NCBI GenBank assembly: GCA_023055425.1
Contig: JALGPY010000005.1
Location: forward strand, 84,981,495 to 85,045,494
Direction of reading: 5' to 3'
Length of the DNA: 64,000 nt
Origin: Linanthus parryae
Lineage: Eukaryota > Streptophyta > Magnoliopsida > Ericales > Polemoniaceae
The first letter of the stretch is position 1. The number at the start of each line of letters is the position of its first letter. The position numbers and the translations under genes were made by a program. The notes under the pieces are model-generated. The model was not told the origin of the DNA and made no database searches. It saw only the letters and a program-made list of their open reading frames with translations. Positions 33,847 to 43,400 of the stretch are shown here, one piece after another.

Positions 33847-35289
33847 ATGGCGGGGCTTGGTTCTGCGTGGGATTTCGGGAAACTCACAGTCGAAGAGGAA
33901 GAAGTTGAAGTTTTTGAGCGAGAATACACACTGGCAGCCATTAAAGGACGCGGACCTTGCTTGATAGGTAAATTCCTACTTCCCATACGTTTCAATATAT
34001 GGGCAATGAAGTTACTTTTTAAGAAAATATGGCCGGGAGGTGAGGAACTGTGTATCCATGAAACTGGATCAAACACTTTTGTCTTTCAATTCTCACGCAA
34101 GGAGGAGCTTGAAGCAGTCTTTTCAGGTGGGCCTTGGATTTTTGATGAGAACATCTTGGCTTTGAAACACTGGGATATAGCGGACAAGACTGACAAAGTT
34201 TCTTTCGAGACAATTGATGTATGGATCCAGGTAAGAAACCTTCCCATCTATCATCAAACCGACGAAGATTTGCGCAGAGTGGTAAGGAATATGGGAACGA
34301 TAGTGGCAACAGATCCTAAAATCTCTTCAGGCCCCGGAGGGGATTACATGAGAGCTAGGGTTCGTATTGCGATTGACAAGCCATTAAGAAGAGGAAGAAA
34401 TATCGAAGTCTTGGAGGAGAAGAGATGGCTGGACTACAAGTATGAACGTGTCCCATGTATTTGCCAATGGTGTGGAATGATTACGCATCATGGCGAGGAT
34501 TGTCTCATGCGCACAGACATAGAGAAGACCCAAACTCAACCAGGGTATGGGGATTGGCTTTTGTTTAGGCCACCCCCAAAGAAGCGTTTGCTGGATGCAT
34601 TTAATGAAGCCAGTGGAGGCTCCGACAGGGAGGCCGACGGTGGACAGAGCCCTGGGAGAATACGAAAGAACGCCGGAAAAGATGATGATGACCAGTCGGA
34701 GAAGGGACTGAACATGGGGAATGATGAAGAAGGTTTTAATGATGCAACTATGGTTGAAGGCTCAGATAATGAGCTAAATATTTTCACAAACCCGCTTGCC
34801 GACCCAGGTAAGGAAGCACGCTTCTCGACTGGAGAAAAGGCTAAAGGGATTGCTGTGGCCTTGGGCAGCAACTCCACTGGCTCGAAGAGGAAAATTGCAG
34901 ATGCAAATTTGAGCCCTAATCCCGTCTCCAAAATCAATAGTAGATCATCGGTGGAAAAGAAAGGCTCGGAAAACATTAGTACGGGCAGAGACACTCCAGT
35001 GGGTTCAAACAGAGGCCGTGGGGCAGGGAGGGGAAGAGGAAGGGGAGGAAGAACGAATTCCAGCCCGGCTGGTTGGAAAGATGGAGAAGAAGGGTCTAGA
35101 GGCAATGTTCGAGCAAATCATGCAGCTCATAGGAATCCCACTGTTCTCAAAAACAACACTGAGAAGGCAAGCGATCAAGTCCGAAACTCGGTTTCCGCGG
35201 CACGGATTCCAACACAGGTTAGTGTAACCTCAAACAACACAACTCTAAAATTGGCTGAGGCTGTTGAACAGCCCAGCCAGTCGCAATGA
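33847..35289 (+). CDS. LINE ORF1: nucleic-acid-binding protein (DUF4283, zinc knuckle)
   Basis: About 480 residues. The N-terminal half is a DUF4283 domain (GPCLIGKFL, GPWIFDENILALKHW, WIQVRNLPIYHQ), the usual ORF1 domain of plant L1 elements. A CCHC zinc knuckle follows (C-X2-C-X4-H-X4-C within CQWCGMITHHGEDC), then a long low-complexity basic and acidic tail with an RG-rich patch (GRGAGRGRGRGG). It probably coats the LINE RNA. I prefer the ATG at 33847 (MAGLGSAWDFG) to the upstream in-frame ATG at 33802 because the family homology begins there. The stop overlaps the ORF2 start codon (ATGA at 35286-35289). Confidence 0.87.
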   Translation: MAGLGSAWDFGKLTVEEEEVEVFEREYTLAAIKGRGPCLIGKFLLPIRFNIWAMKLLFKKIWPGGEELCIHETGSNTFVFQFSRKEELEAVFSGGPWIFDENILALKHWDIADKTDKVSFETIDVWIQVRNLPIYHQTDEDLRRVVRNMGTIVATDPKISSGPGGDYMRARVRIAIDKPLRRGRNIEVLEEKRWLDYKYERVPCICQWCGMITHHGEDCLMRTDIEKTQTQPGYGDWLLFRPPPKKRLLDAFNEASGGSDREADGGQSPGRIRKNAGKDDDDQSEKGLNMGNDEEGFNDATMVEGSDNELNIFTNPLADPGKEARFSTGEKAKGIAVALGSNSTGSKRKIADANLSPNPVSKINSRSSVEKKGSENISTGRDTPVGSNRGRGAGRGRGRGGRTNSSPAGWKDGEEGSRGNVRANHAAHRNPTVLKNNTEKASDQVRNSVSAARIPTQVSVTSNNTTLKLAEAVEQPSQSQ

Positions 35290-38200
35290 GTCTACTGAGC
35301 TGGAACGTACGGGGGCTTGGGAACCCCCGTAGCGTTATCTCTCTTTGCGATCTAGTAAGGAGACAGAAGCCCAACGTTGTCTTTTTAATGGAGACAAAGC
35401 TGTATGCAACTGAGATGGTAAGGATTCGTGACAGGCTTGGTTTTCGCAACGGTATTTTTCGAGATTGTGAAGACCGCAGGGGAGGTTTGGCGTTAATGTG
35501 GGATGAAGAAGTTGATTTTTCACTCGCAAAGATGTCAAAATTTTACATACATGGTTTCTTTACAATTGTTAGTGAAGCAAAACATGGTTATTTAACTGGT
35601 TTTTATGGGGATCCTGACAGGCAACAAAGACACCACTCTTGGACTTTGTTGGAACGTCTTCGACCTCACGATCAACCTTGGTGTGTGGTGGGTGATTTTA
35701 ACGCCTTCTCGTCTATTTCTGAAAAGGAGGGAGGAAGAGTAGTCTCCTTCAGTCAGATAGAGGGTTTTAATGGGGTTGTTAATCGCACTCAACTTCGAGA
35801 TCTGGGCTTCTCTGGAGTTCGTTTCACTTGGTCTAACAATCAAGAGGATGAAGCGGCAATTAGAGAAAGGTTGGATAGATGTTTAGTTACTGATAACTGG
35901 ACAGATATTTTTGGTTGGGGGAGAGTAGATCATTTAATTGCTGAAGTCTCTGATCACGTGCCGATTCAGGTTACGTGGCCATCTGGAATTGTTAGAAACG
36001 TCAGAGTTAATAAACGGTTCCAGTTCGAGAATATGTGGTTACAAGATCCCAGATGTGCTCAATTTGTTAAGGACAGGTGGTCGGGCAATCATGGGCCAGT
36101 ACACGACAAACTGGCTGGTATGGCTTTAGCGCTGAAGGGGTGGAGCAGGGAGGTTTTTGGAAGTATAAAATCAAAGCTGAAGAAGATGCGGACCAGGCTG
36201 CTGCAATTAGCCGAAGGACCACAAACGGCGGCTGCGGTGGCTGAAGCACGTGCCACTCGTCAATCAATTCTCCAGGTTCTTTTGATGGAGGAGGAGATGT
36301 GGAGGCAGCGAAGTAGAGAAGTCTGGATGCGTAAGGGAGACAGGAATACAGGTTTCTTTCATCGTAAAGCTTCTATTCGCCGCAATAGAAACAGAATCGA
36401 AGGTTTAGAAGATGAACAAGGCAATTGGGTTACGGATAAAGGGCTGATAGTGCTTCAACTTGAGACCTATTTCAAAGGGATTTTCTCCTCTATAGAGCCG
36501 TTACAAGAAGCGATGGACCCAATGATGGCTAATATTGGAGGATTAGTGACAATGGAGCAGCGAGCAGGCCTTGACGAAGAGTTCACCGTGGAGGAAGTAC
36601 GGGCTGCCCTGGGACAGTTGGCTCCGTCCAAGGCCCCGGGCCCGGATGGCTTTCCGGCGGGGTTTTTTCAGCGTTTTTGGCCACTAGTTGGATTGGAGGT
36701 GGAGGAACTCTGTCTTAATGTTCTCAATAATGGACATGCTCTTTCGGCCTACAATCATACTCTCATTGCACTCATCCCCAAGGTGAAACAGGTCAGGAAA
36801 GCTACTGATTTACGTCCAATCAGTCTTTGTTCCACTATTTATAAAATTATCGCGAAAGTTTTAGCTAATCGTCTAAAACTGGTGCTTGATTCTATTATAG
36901 CTGAAAATCAGTCTGCTTTTGTCCCTGGTAGACTAATTTCAGATAATATTTTGATTGCTTTCGAGTTATTGCATTCTATGAAAAATAGAAAGAAAGGAAA
37001 AACCGGCTTCCTAGCACTTAAAGCTGACATGAGTAAAGCTTACGATAGAGTGGAGTGGGCCTTTTTGCATTCAACAATGGAAAGGATGGGGTTCGGAAAC
37101 AGATGGATTGACCTGGTCATGAGCTGTATTACAACAGTTAATTATAGCTTGATTGTGAATGGGGAGGTTCAAGGTCAGGTTATTCCTGAGAGGGGTCTCC
37201 GACAGGGATGCCCATTGTCCCCTTATTTGTTTCTACTTGTTAGTGAAACTTTATCGCGTAGACTAACAGCTGCGGTGCAGGACGGTATGCTATCTGGAAT
37301 CAAAGCTTCGCGTGGAGGTCCTACGATATCACATCTTTTCTTTGCAGATGATAGTTTATTGTTCGCAAAAGCAACGGCGGAGGAGGTTGTATTTCTTAAA
37401 ACTATTCTGCAGGATTACGAAGCAGCTTCGGGACAAGTTCTCAATCTGCAGAAATCTTCTGTTATCTTCTCGGAGAACGTAGCATCAGAATCAAGGATTA
37501 CACTTAGTGCACTTTGTGGGGTTCAACTCGAGACAAGTCATGATAACTACTTGGGTTTGCCAACCCAGGTAGGGAGAAATAAGACAGCCACTTTCAGTCC
37601 CCTCGTGGAGAAGGTAGCAAAGAAGATGAAGGGTTGGAAGGGGGCCTCACTCTCAACTATGGGGAAAGAGGTATTGATAAAAGCAGTTATTCAAGCAGTT
37701 CCAATTTATACTATGAGTTGTTTTTTATTACCTGTCAAGATTTGCCAAGAGCTTGAAAAAGTTGTCAGACAATTCTGGTGGGGTGGGGATGATGTGAAGA
37801 GGAAAATAGCGTGGGTAGCTTGGTCAAAGCTGAAAGAATCAAGGGAGAAAGGAGGTCTAGGCTTTCGGGATTTTCAGGACTTCAACAAGGCGATGCTAGC
37901 AAAGCAGGCGTGGAAGTTTTTACATCAACCAAATTCATTGGTTTGTCGTGTTTTTGAAGATAAATATTTCCGCCACTCCTCTATTATGCGGGTAGAAGAA
38001 AAGAAAACGTCTCAGTTCTCATATGTATTTCGTAGTATCTTGGCAGGAAGGGACCTCTTAAGCAGGGGGTTAGTCTGGAAGATTAAAGATGGAAGGCAGG
38101 TCAAGGTGTTCGGGGATAGATGGCTAAGAAGACCAAATACTTTCAAACTGATTACCACTTGCCCCCCAGGGCTAGAGGACATGACGGTAAATGAACTCCT

Positions 38201-38819
38201 CCAAGATGATGAGTCTGGATGGGATGTGCAGAAGGTGCAACAGACGGTTTGGGCTATGGATGTGGAAGATGTACTCCAAGTTCCAGTAGTATGCAATGAG
38301 GAAAGAGATACTTGCTATTGGAATTATTCGGAAGATGGTGTTTACACAGTCAGTTCCGGCTACACATTTCAGAGAACCCTATCCACGAATCAAGCTTCCT
38401 CTTCTAGTGGGGTTGATGAAAGGCCATGGCTGCGGAAATTGTGGGATCTAAAGATCCCAAAGAAGTTTATTATGCCAAGTTGGCGGATTTTTCATTCATC
38501 TTTACCAGTTGCTATTAATCTGCAAAGGAGGGGCATGGAGATTCCGGTGGCGTGCAAGTTGTGTAGAATGGAGGTGGAAACATTGGATCATTTATTTGTA
38601 AAATGCAACCATTCCCAACAAGTATGGAAAGCGATGCTGGGTGAAGAGTCTCGATTGGACTTCTCTTTAGGAATCCGAGGTTTGCTGGAGCAGTTCATCA
38701 AGTCAGAAAAGAAATCGAGGTGTGAACTTTTTGTTTTGGCAGTGTGGTCAATTTGGGCAAATAGGAATGATGTTGTGTTCAATAATAATGAGAGATCCGG
38801 AGATTCTTGCACAGAATAG
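35286..38819 (+). CDS. LINE ORF2: endonuclease and reverse transcriptase
   Basis: 1177 residues. Order of domains: AP-type endonuclease (LSWNVRGLGNP at the start, GDFNAF, SDHVPI near residue 222), reverse transcriptase (APSKAPGPDGFPAGFF near 446, RGLRQGCPLSPYLF, FADD near 685), and a zf-RVT zinc region near 1120 (CKLCRMEVETLDHLFVKC). The protein nicks the target DNA and copies the LINE RNA there. The ATG overlaps the ORF1 stop by four bases, which suggests coupled translation or reinitiation. The frame stops at 38819, but homologous sequence continues in the +1 frame, so ORF2 is truncated before RNase H. Confidence 0.9.
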   Translation: MSLLSWNVRGLGNPRSVISLCDLVRRQKPNVVFLMETKLYATEMVRIRDRLGFRNGIFRDCEDRRGGLALMWDEEVDFSLAKMSKFYIHGFFTIVSEAKHGYLTGFYGDPDRQQRHHSWTLLERLRPHDQPWCVVGDFNAFSSISEKEGGRVVSFSQIEGFNGVVNRTQLRDLGFSGVRFTWSNNQEDEAAIRERLDRCLVTDNWTDIFGWGRVDHLIAEVSDHVPIQVTWPSGIVRNVRVNKRFQFENMWLQDPRCAQFVKDRWSGNHGPVHDKLAGMALALKGWSREVFGSIKSKLKKMRTRLLQLAEGPQTAAAVAEARATRQSILQVLLMEEEMWRQRSREVWMRKGDRNTGFFHRKASIRRNRNRIEGLEDEQGNWVTDKGLIVLQLETYFKGIFSSIEPLQEAMDPMMANIGGLVTMEQRAGLDEEFTVEEVRAALGQLAPSKAPGPDGFPAGFFQRFWPLVGLEVEELCLNVLNNGHALSAYNHTLIALIPKVKQVRKATDLRPISLCSTIYKIIAKVLANRLKLVLDSIIAENQSAFVPGRLISDNILIAFELLHSMKNRKKGKTGFLALKADMSKAYDRVEWAFLHSTMERMGFGNRWIDLVMSCITTVNYSLIVNGEVQGQVIPERGLRQGCPLSPYLFLLVSETLSRRLTAAVQDGMLSGIKASRGGPTISHLFFADDSLLFAKATAEEVVFLKTILQDYEAASGQVLNLQKSSVIFSENVASESRITLSALCGVQLETSHDNYLGLPTQVGRNKTATFSPLVEKVAKKMKGWKGASLSTMGKEVLIKAVIQAVPIYTMSCFLLPVKICQELEKVVRQFWWGGDDVKRKIAWVAWSKLKESREKGGLGFRDFQDFNKAMLAKQAWKFLHQPNSLVCRVFEDKYFRHSSIMRVEEKKTSQFSYVFRSILAGRDLLSRGLVWKIKDGRQVKVFGDRWLRRPNTFKLITTCPPGLEDMTVNELLQDDESGWDVQKVQQTVWAMDVEDVLQVPVVCNEERDTCYWNYSEDGVYTVSSGYTFQRTLSTNQASSSSGVDERPWLRKLWDLKIPKKFIMPSWRIFHSSLPVAINLQRRGMEIPVACKLCRMEVETLDHLFVKCNHSQQVWKAMLGEESRLDFSLGIRGLLEQFIKSEKKSRCELFVLAVWSIWANRNDVVFNNNERSGDSCTE

Positions 38820-39426
38820 TATGGATTTGTTAAACTGGTACAAAGAGGCGAAAATTTCTGGTGTTTTGGAGGAAGGTTGGCTTCGAAGTGGGAACAGTAG
38901 CATGAAGTGGTGTACTCCTAAACCGGGTTTTGTGAAGATTAACGTGGACGCAGCTTGGAGGGAGCATTTTCCGGCGACGGGAGTAGGCTCAGTTATCAGA
39001 GATGCATCTGGTTGTTTTGTGGCAGCCCGTCAACGCCGTATTCTTCGACAGAGAACTCCGTTGATGGCAGAGATGGCGGCAGCCCTCGAAGGGCTTCAAC
39101 TAGCACGAGATTTGGGGCTGGAATTGATACAATTAGAGATGGATTCTCTCTTGGCCACAGTTTTGTTCCGAAATGAAGCAAGTAGGCATATTAGTGACCA
39201 ACTAGTATTGTCGGACCTCAAGGAGAAACTGGAAGAGTACCGAAGAATGATTTTGAATTTTAAAGAGGTGGAGGTGCTGCATGTGCTACGGGAAGGGAAT
39301 GAATTTGCAAACAAAGTGGCCTCAAAAGCAATATTAGAGGAGGATATTAGTTACTATTATCAAACACCCGATTGGGCAAAAGATGTATACGAAGTTGATC
39401 TTATGGGTTTGACTCCCCAGCTTTAA
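38780..39426 (+). pseudogene. LINE RNase H domain, out of frame with ORF2
   Basis: The frame open from 38722 onward carries, from about 38800, the linker (SMDLLNWYKEA) and an RNase H-like domain of the kind found at the end of many plant L1 ORF2 proteins (KINVDAAW, AEMAAALEGLQ, LEMDSLL, VLREGNEFANKVAS). In full-length relatives this is fused to ORF2. Here a single-base length change between about 38790 and 38818 separates them. Stop at 39424-39426 overlaps the aataaa signal. Confidence 0.8.
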
Positions 39427-39476
39427 TAAAATTCTATTTCTCAAAAAAAAAAAAAAAAAAAAATAGAAGAGGGTGA

Positions 39477-40383
39477 AAAGTGAAATTATACCGGACAAAC
39501 GGGATCCTTTTGTTGTTTATAGAAACCTCAGTGTCTTGATTTGTAATATAGATAAGTTATTATTATGAGAAAAGGAGTTTTATTAAGAAACTCGAACTGA
39601 TTTCCACGACTATTGTGGAAACCAAATCACTCTCCGATTTTAGTACTACACAAACTCTTCATCCCTCACTCCATTCACACTAGCCCTAGTTTGTTTAACC
39701 TATTTAATCTAAGCTAATCAATAGTTAGTATTGCTAAATTCGTTGATAGCAACAACAATGGTAACAACAATGGCGGCAAAGCTATAATCAGACTTTGGGT
39801 GTTCAAAGGCATCGGAGATTGCTGAACACCTTCATTGATAGGTAAGGCGACCAAACCCATCACTGTTCCAGTTCGTTATGTCGGTTCGACTCTTTGATTA
39901 TGGTTTTCGAATTAACCTAGTTTGGTTTGTTTCCTGGAACTGGTTATTGCTTTGAACTTGTTATGATCGATAACTGGGCCGTTTTCATATTCAGTTTGTG
40001 GGTTCAGTCTTCTTCTGGAGGTATAAAGAGTGGGTTTTCAATATACCTATTATGAGAGAAGTCTAAGAAACCGCAATTGGATTCTCAATGAAGTGCTTAT
40101 GAGTGTCGCAATTGTGGGATATATTTCTTTTCTCTCTGAAATTGTGCTCAGAGTTCTTCTGGAGTATATTGCGTTTACTCTTAACCAACTAGGCTTTTTT
40201 TTTTTTTTTCCAAGTGCTTATGGGGTATTACCTGTTCTTGTGAGTGGTGTGGTCATAGGGTCATAAACTGTATGTTTGCTTTTGCTGAAGATTATTTGTT
40301 CTCGACTATATACTGTCTCGGGTATGATCAGCGATTTATGACTAGTTTTAAATTGTTTTTCTGAATTTGTTAATATTATGCAG
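39477..40383 (+). promoter_or_regulatory. UPL4 promoter-proximal region, 5' leader and leader intron
   Basis: The region from the LINE target-site copy to about 39640 should hold the core promoter; only weak TATA-like motifs are seen. A leader exon ends at 39841 (ttgatag|gtaagg), and the leader intron 39842-40383 ends at ttatgcag. The second leader exon continues to the ATG at 40417. Assignment rests on splice motifs and position only. Confidence 0.5.
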
Positions 40384-40416
40384 GAATATAAATTTGATCG
40401 TTTGGTTTGCTAAACA

Positions 40417-43400
40417 ATGGGGAACAACTGCCACAAAAATCCCAGTGATTTGGCTGAATCAAAGGCCAAATCTTCAAAATCATCTGTTATAAAGATAAAG
40501 CCTGTGAATTCTGAGGCCAAAACCAACCCGAAAGATTTGGAAAATCCTTCATCACAGTTGGTTCAAGCTGAGGTGGCGGATGAATCTAGGATTGAGGAGG
40601 AGTCTGGAGATGAAGTGGAATCGCATGCAGAAGATGAAGATAGATCCCACACAGACGATGATGATGATGAGGAAGAGGAGGAAGATGATGATGATGAAGA
40701 TGATGAAGACAACTCTTCCGATGATTCAGGCGATGAGGAGAAAGATGAAGTGAAAGATGATAGGCGAAATCCGCCGGAACCTCTTCCTGGGACGGTAAAG
40801 GAGATTTTGTCTACCTTAGAAAAATCTTCTGAAGAGTCACGCACACTGGGAGCTCTTATGGAGCTCTGTGACTTTTTGTCCTTTTGTGAAGAGGATTACT
40901 TGCTGGCCTCAATGGCAGTGCCATTATCTCCATATCTCACTAATTTGGCCAGTCAGAAGTCCAATCCGGAAATAGTGCTTTATGCAATCAGGGCTATAAC
41001 ATGTTTATGCGATTCTCGGTCATCCAGATTATCTGTATGGCGTGAGGCCATTCCTGTTCTCTGCCAAAAGTTAATGGCCATTGAGTTTCTCGATGTAGCG
41101 GAGCATGTATGTGAATAACTTTCCTTATATTTTTTGGTCAGTGTATATAAGCTTATGTATGTTAACCTTTGTGCCTTGCCTATATGCAATGCAGTGTCTG
41201 CAAGCGTTGAAAAAGATCTCACGTCAAGAACCACTTGCTTGCTTAAAAGCTGGTGCCATTATGGCTGTGTTAAGTTACATTGATTTTTTCTCCACAAGTG
41301 TGCAGGTAATATGCGAAAGCACTACCTTTTTAGTTCAGAAAGAAAAGCCTTGTCTTTCACTTAAAACCGTTTGAATCTATTTGGTATTGAAACATTCTGG
41401 AGATTGAATTGCTCCTCTTTGTCTTCTTATGACTTCAGAGAACTGCTCTTTCAACTGTAGTCAATATATGTAAAAAACTTCCTTCAGATGGTTTGTTACC
41501 TGTCATGGAGGCAGTTCCAACTTTATGCAATCTTCTACAGTATGAGGATTGGCAGGTTCGTACTGTGCTTTGAGTGCTTTGGTTATTCCTTGCTTGAGAA
41601 CTTGACCCATTACCTTTCTAATACATATTCTTTTCATTGTTATCACTCAGCTTGTTGAACATGTAGCAACCTGCTTAATAAAGATAGCAGAACGGGTATG
41701 CCACTCTTCTGATATGCTGGAGGAACTTGGCAAACAGGAGATGATGATTCATCGAGCTACATCTCTCATTGACGTGAATTGTCAAACTACCTTAAGCCAA
41801 CCTGTTTACTGTGTATGGAATCCCTTTTCATTTGTTTATGTGATGCTCGTTTCGTTGACACCTTCATGCAAAATGATTTTCCTTACATCACTTTGCAGGG
41901 TTTGATTGGGCTCCTTGCCAAACTTGCTTCTTGTTCAATTGTAACTGTGCGGATTCTCTTTGAGAGAAATATAAGTACCATATTGAAGGATATATTGTCT
42001 ACTAATGATCTATCCCGTGGAATGAGATCTACCGAGGCACTTGATGGACATTACAGTCAGGTATTTTACTCCCTTCCAGAAAGGCCATTTGACATGAATA
42101 TGAATATGAATTAGTGAACTACTGGCAAAATATAGTTTATGTGCCTTGAAATTCCGATTTGACTTGTGAAAGATACAAGTGTATCATCACCACTGTACTC
42201 TATCATTGTCCCACTAATCCTAAGCCTTCAAGATTCTAATTTTTCTGTCCTTGACTTTCACTTCCCACTTAACCCACCTTTTATTTCAGCCATCAGAATT
42301 TAGTCATGTGCAATTAACAAGCACTAGAGGATCTATGTCCTATATAACTCCCAGACCCGAGTTTGACCCTTAGTCTTCACCAATTGTTATGGAAAATCTC
42401 TTGTTTCTCTTTCCCCACCTATCCTCGCACAATCGCAGAAGTAACTTTCATCTTTCATGTCCCCAATCACCTAGATGTATTGAGTATGGAATCTCTTTTA
42501 GGCATCACTTTCCACAACTGTTCTCTAGGATTCCATCGACGTGTCTTTTTCAAGTCCTTGAACACTAAGGGCCTGTTCTTACACATGGAATCTGGGATTG
42601 AAAGGGGAATGGTTTCTGGAAAGTAGTGTTTCTATGTTTGGTAGTTAAAGAAACCAAAAAGAAACACAAAGGGAATGTAGTAAATGGAAAATTCTTTTCC
42701 CGCCTAAAATGGGCAGAAAGTTCTAGACAATTTTAACGCGACATCTCTACCAGAACCCGTGTCCCCTTCCTCTCACTCTCAACACCTGACCACGAAGTGC
42801 CGTCTCTGGCCCACCGGTGTAGGAGCTCACCCACACCTCTCTCTCAGACCACAAATCGCAATTGCTGTCTCACCAGCGTCAGAACTCGCCTCTCTCTATG
42901 ATTGTGAAGCGCCGTCACCGTAAGCGATTTTGGAGAGATTTTAAGGGTGAGTTTGGGAATGCTTCTGCTGCCAGCACAGCTGCTTTCCGACAGCAGAAGC
43001 AGTTTTAGTGTGTTTGGTAAAAATAAAATTTCTGCTTTTCCGGACAGTTTCTGCTGTCCACAACAGTTTTCAGGAAGCAAGGGGGTAGATGCTTTTCCAG
43101 AAAGTGCTTTTGATTAATTTATGCTTTTCCAGAAAGTGCTTTTGATTAATTTATCTACAACCGATTTTAACCTTTACAGTTTTTTAAAATATCAATAGTT
43201 ATCTTTACAAAAATGACACATGTCATACATTTTTGTCATTCTACCCTCTCACAGCAATTTCACAGTTGATCTTACCAAACACAAAAATACTATATCAATA
43301 TTTCACAGCAGCTATTTACCAAACAACATTTTATCAAGAATTCACAGCAGCTTTTCCACTGTGTTTTCACACAGCAGCTTGCTAGCACCACCACAGCATT

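Larger units (their letters stand above)
33691..39476 (+). mobile_element. Nearly full-length L1-type LINE with target-site duplication
   Basis: The body (33705-39462) runs from a 5' leader to an aataaa signal (39424-39429) and a poly-A tail, and is bounded by the 14-base duplication atagaagagggtga at 33691-33704 and 39463-39476. It encodes ORF1 and ORF2, with an RNase H region downstream. The exact duplication and long open frames indicate a young insertion. The only clear lesion is a frame change near 38790-38819. Confidence 0.93.

Noticed and set aside
34536..35105. A 189-codon minus-strand frame
   Set aside because: It is the shadow of LINE ORF1, which has clear domains on the + strand.
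40563..40844. A Ser-rich minus-strand frame
   Set aside because: It is the complement of the acidic Asp/Glu stretch of UPL4 exon 1.
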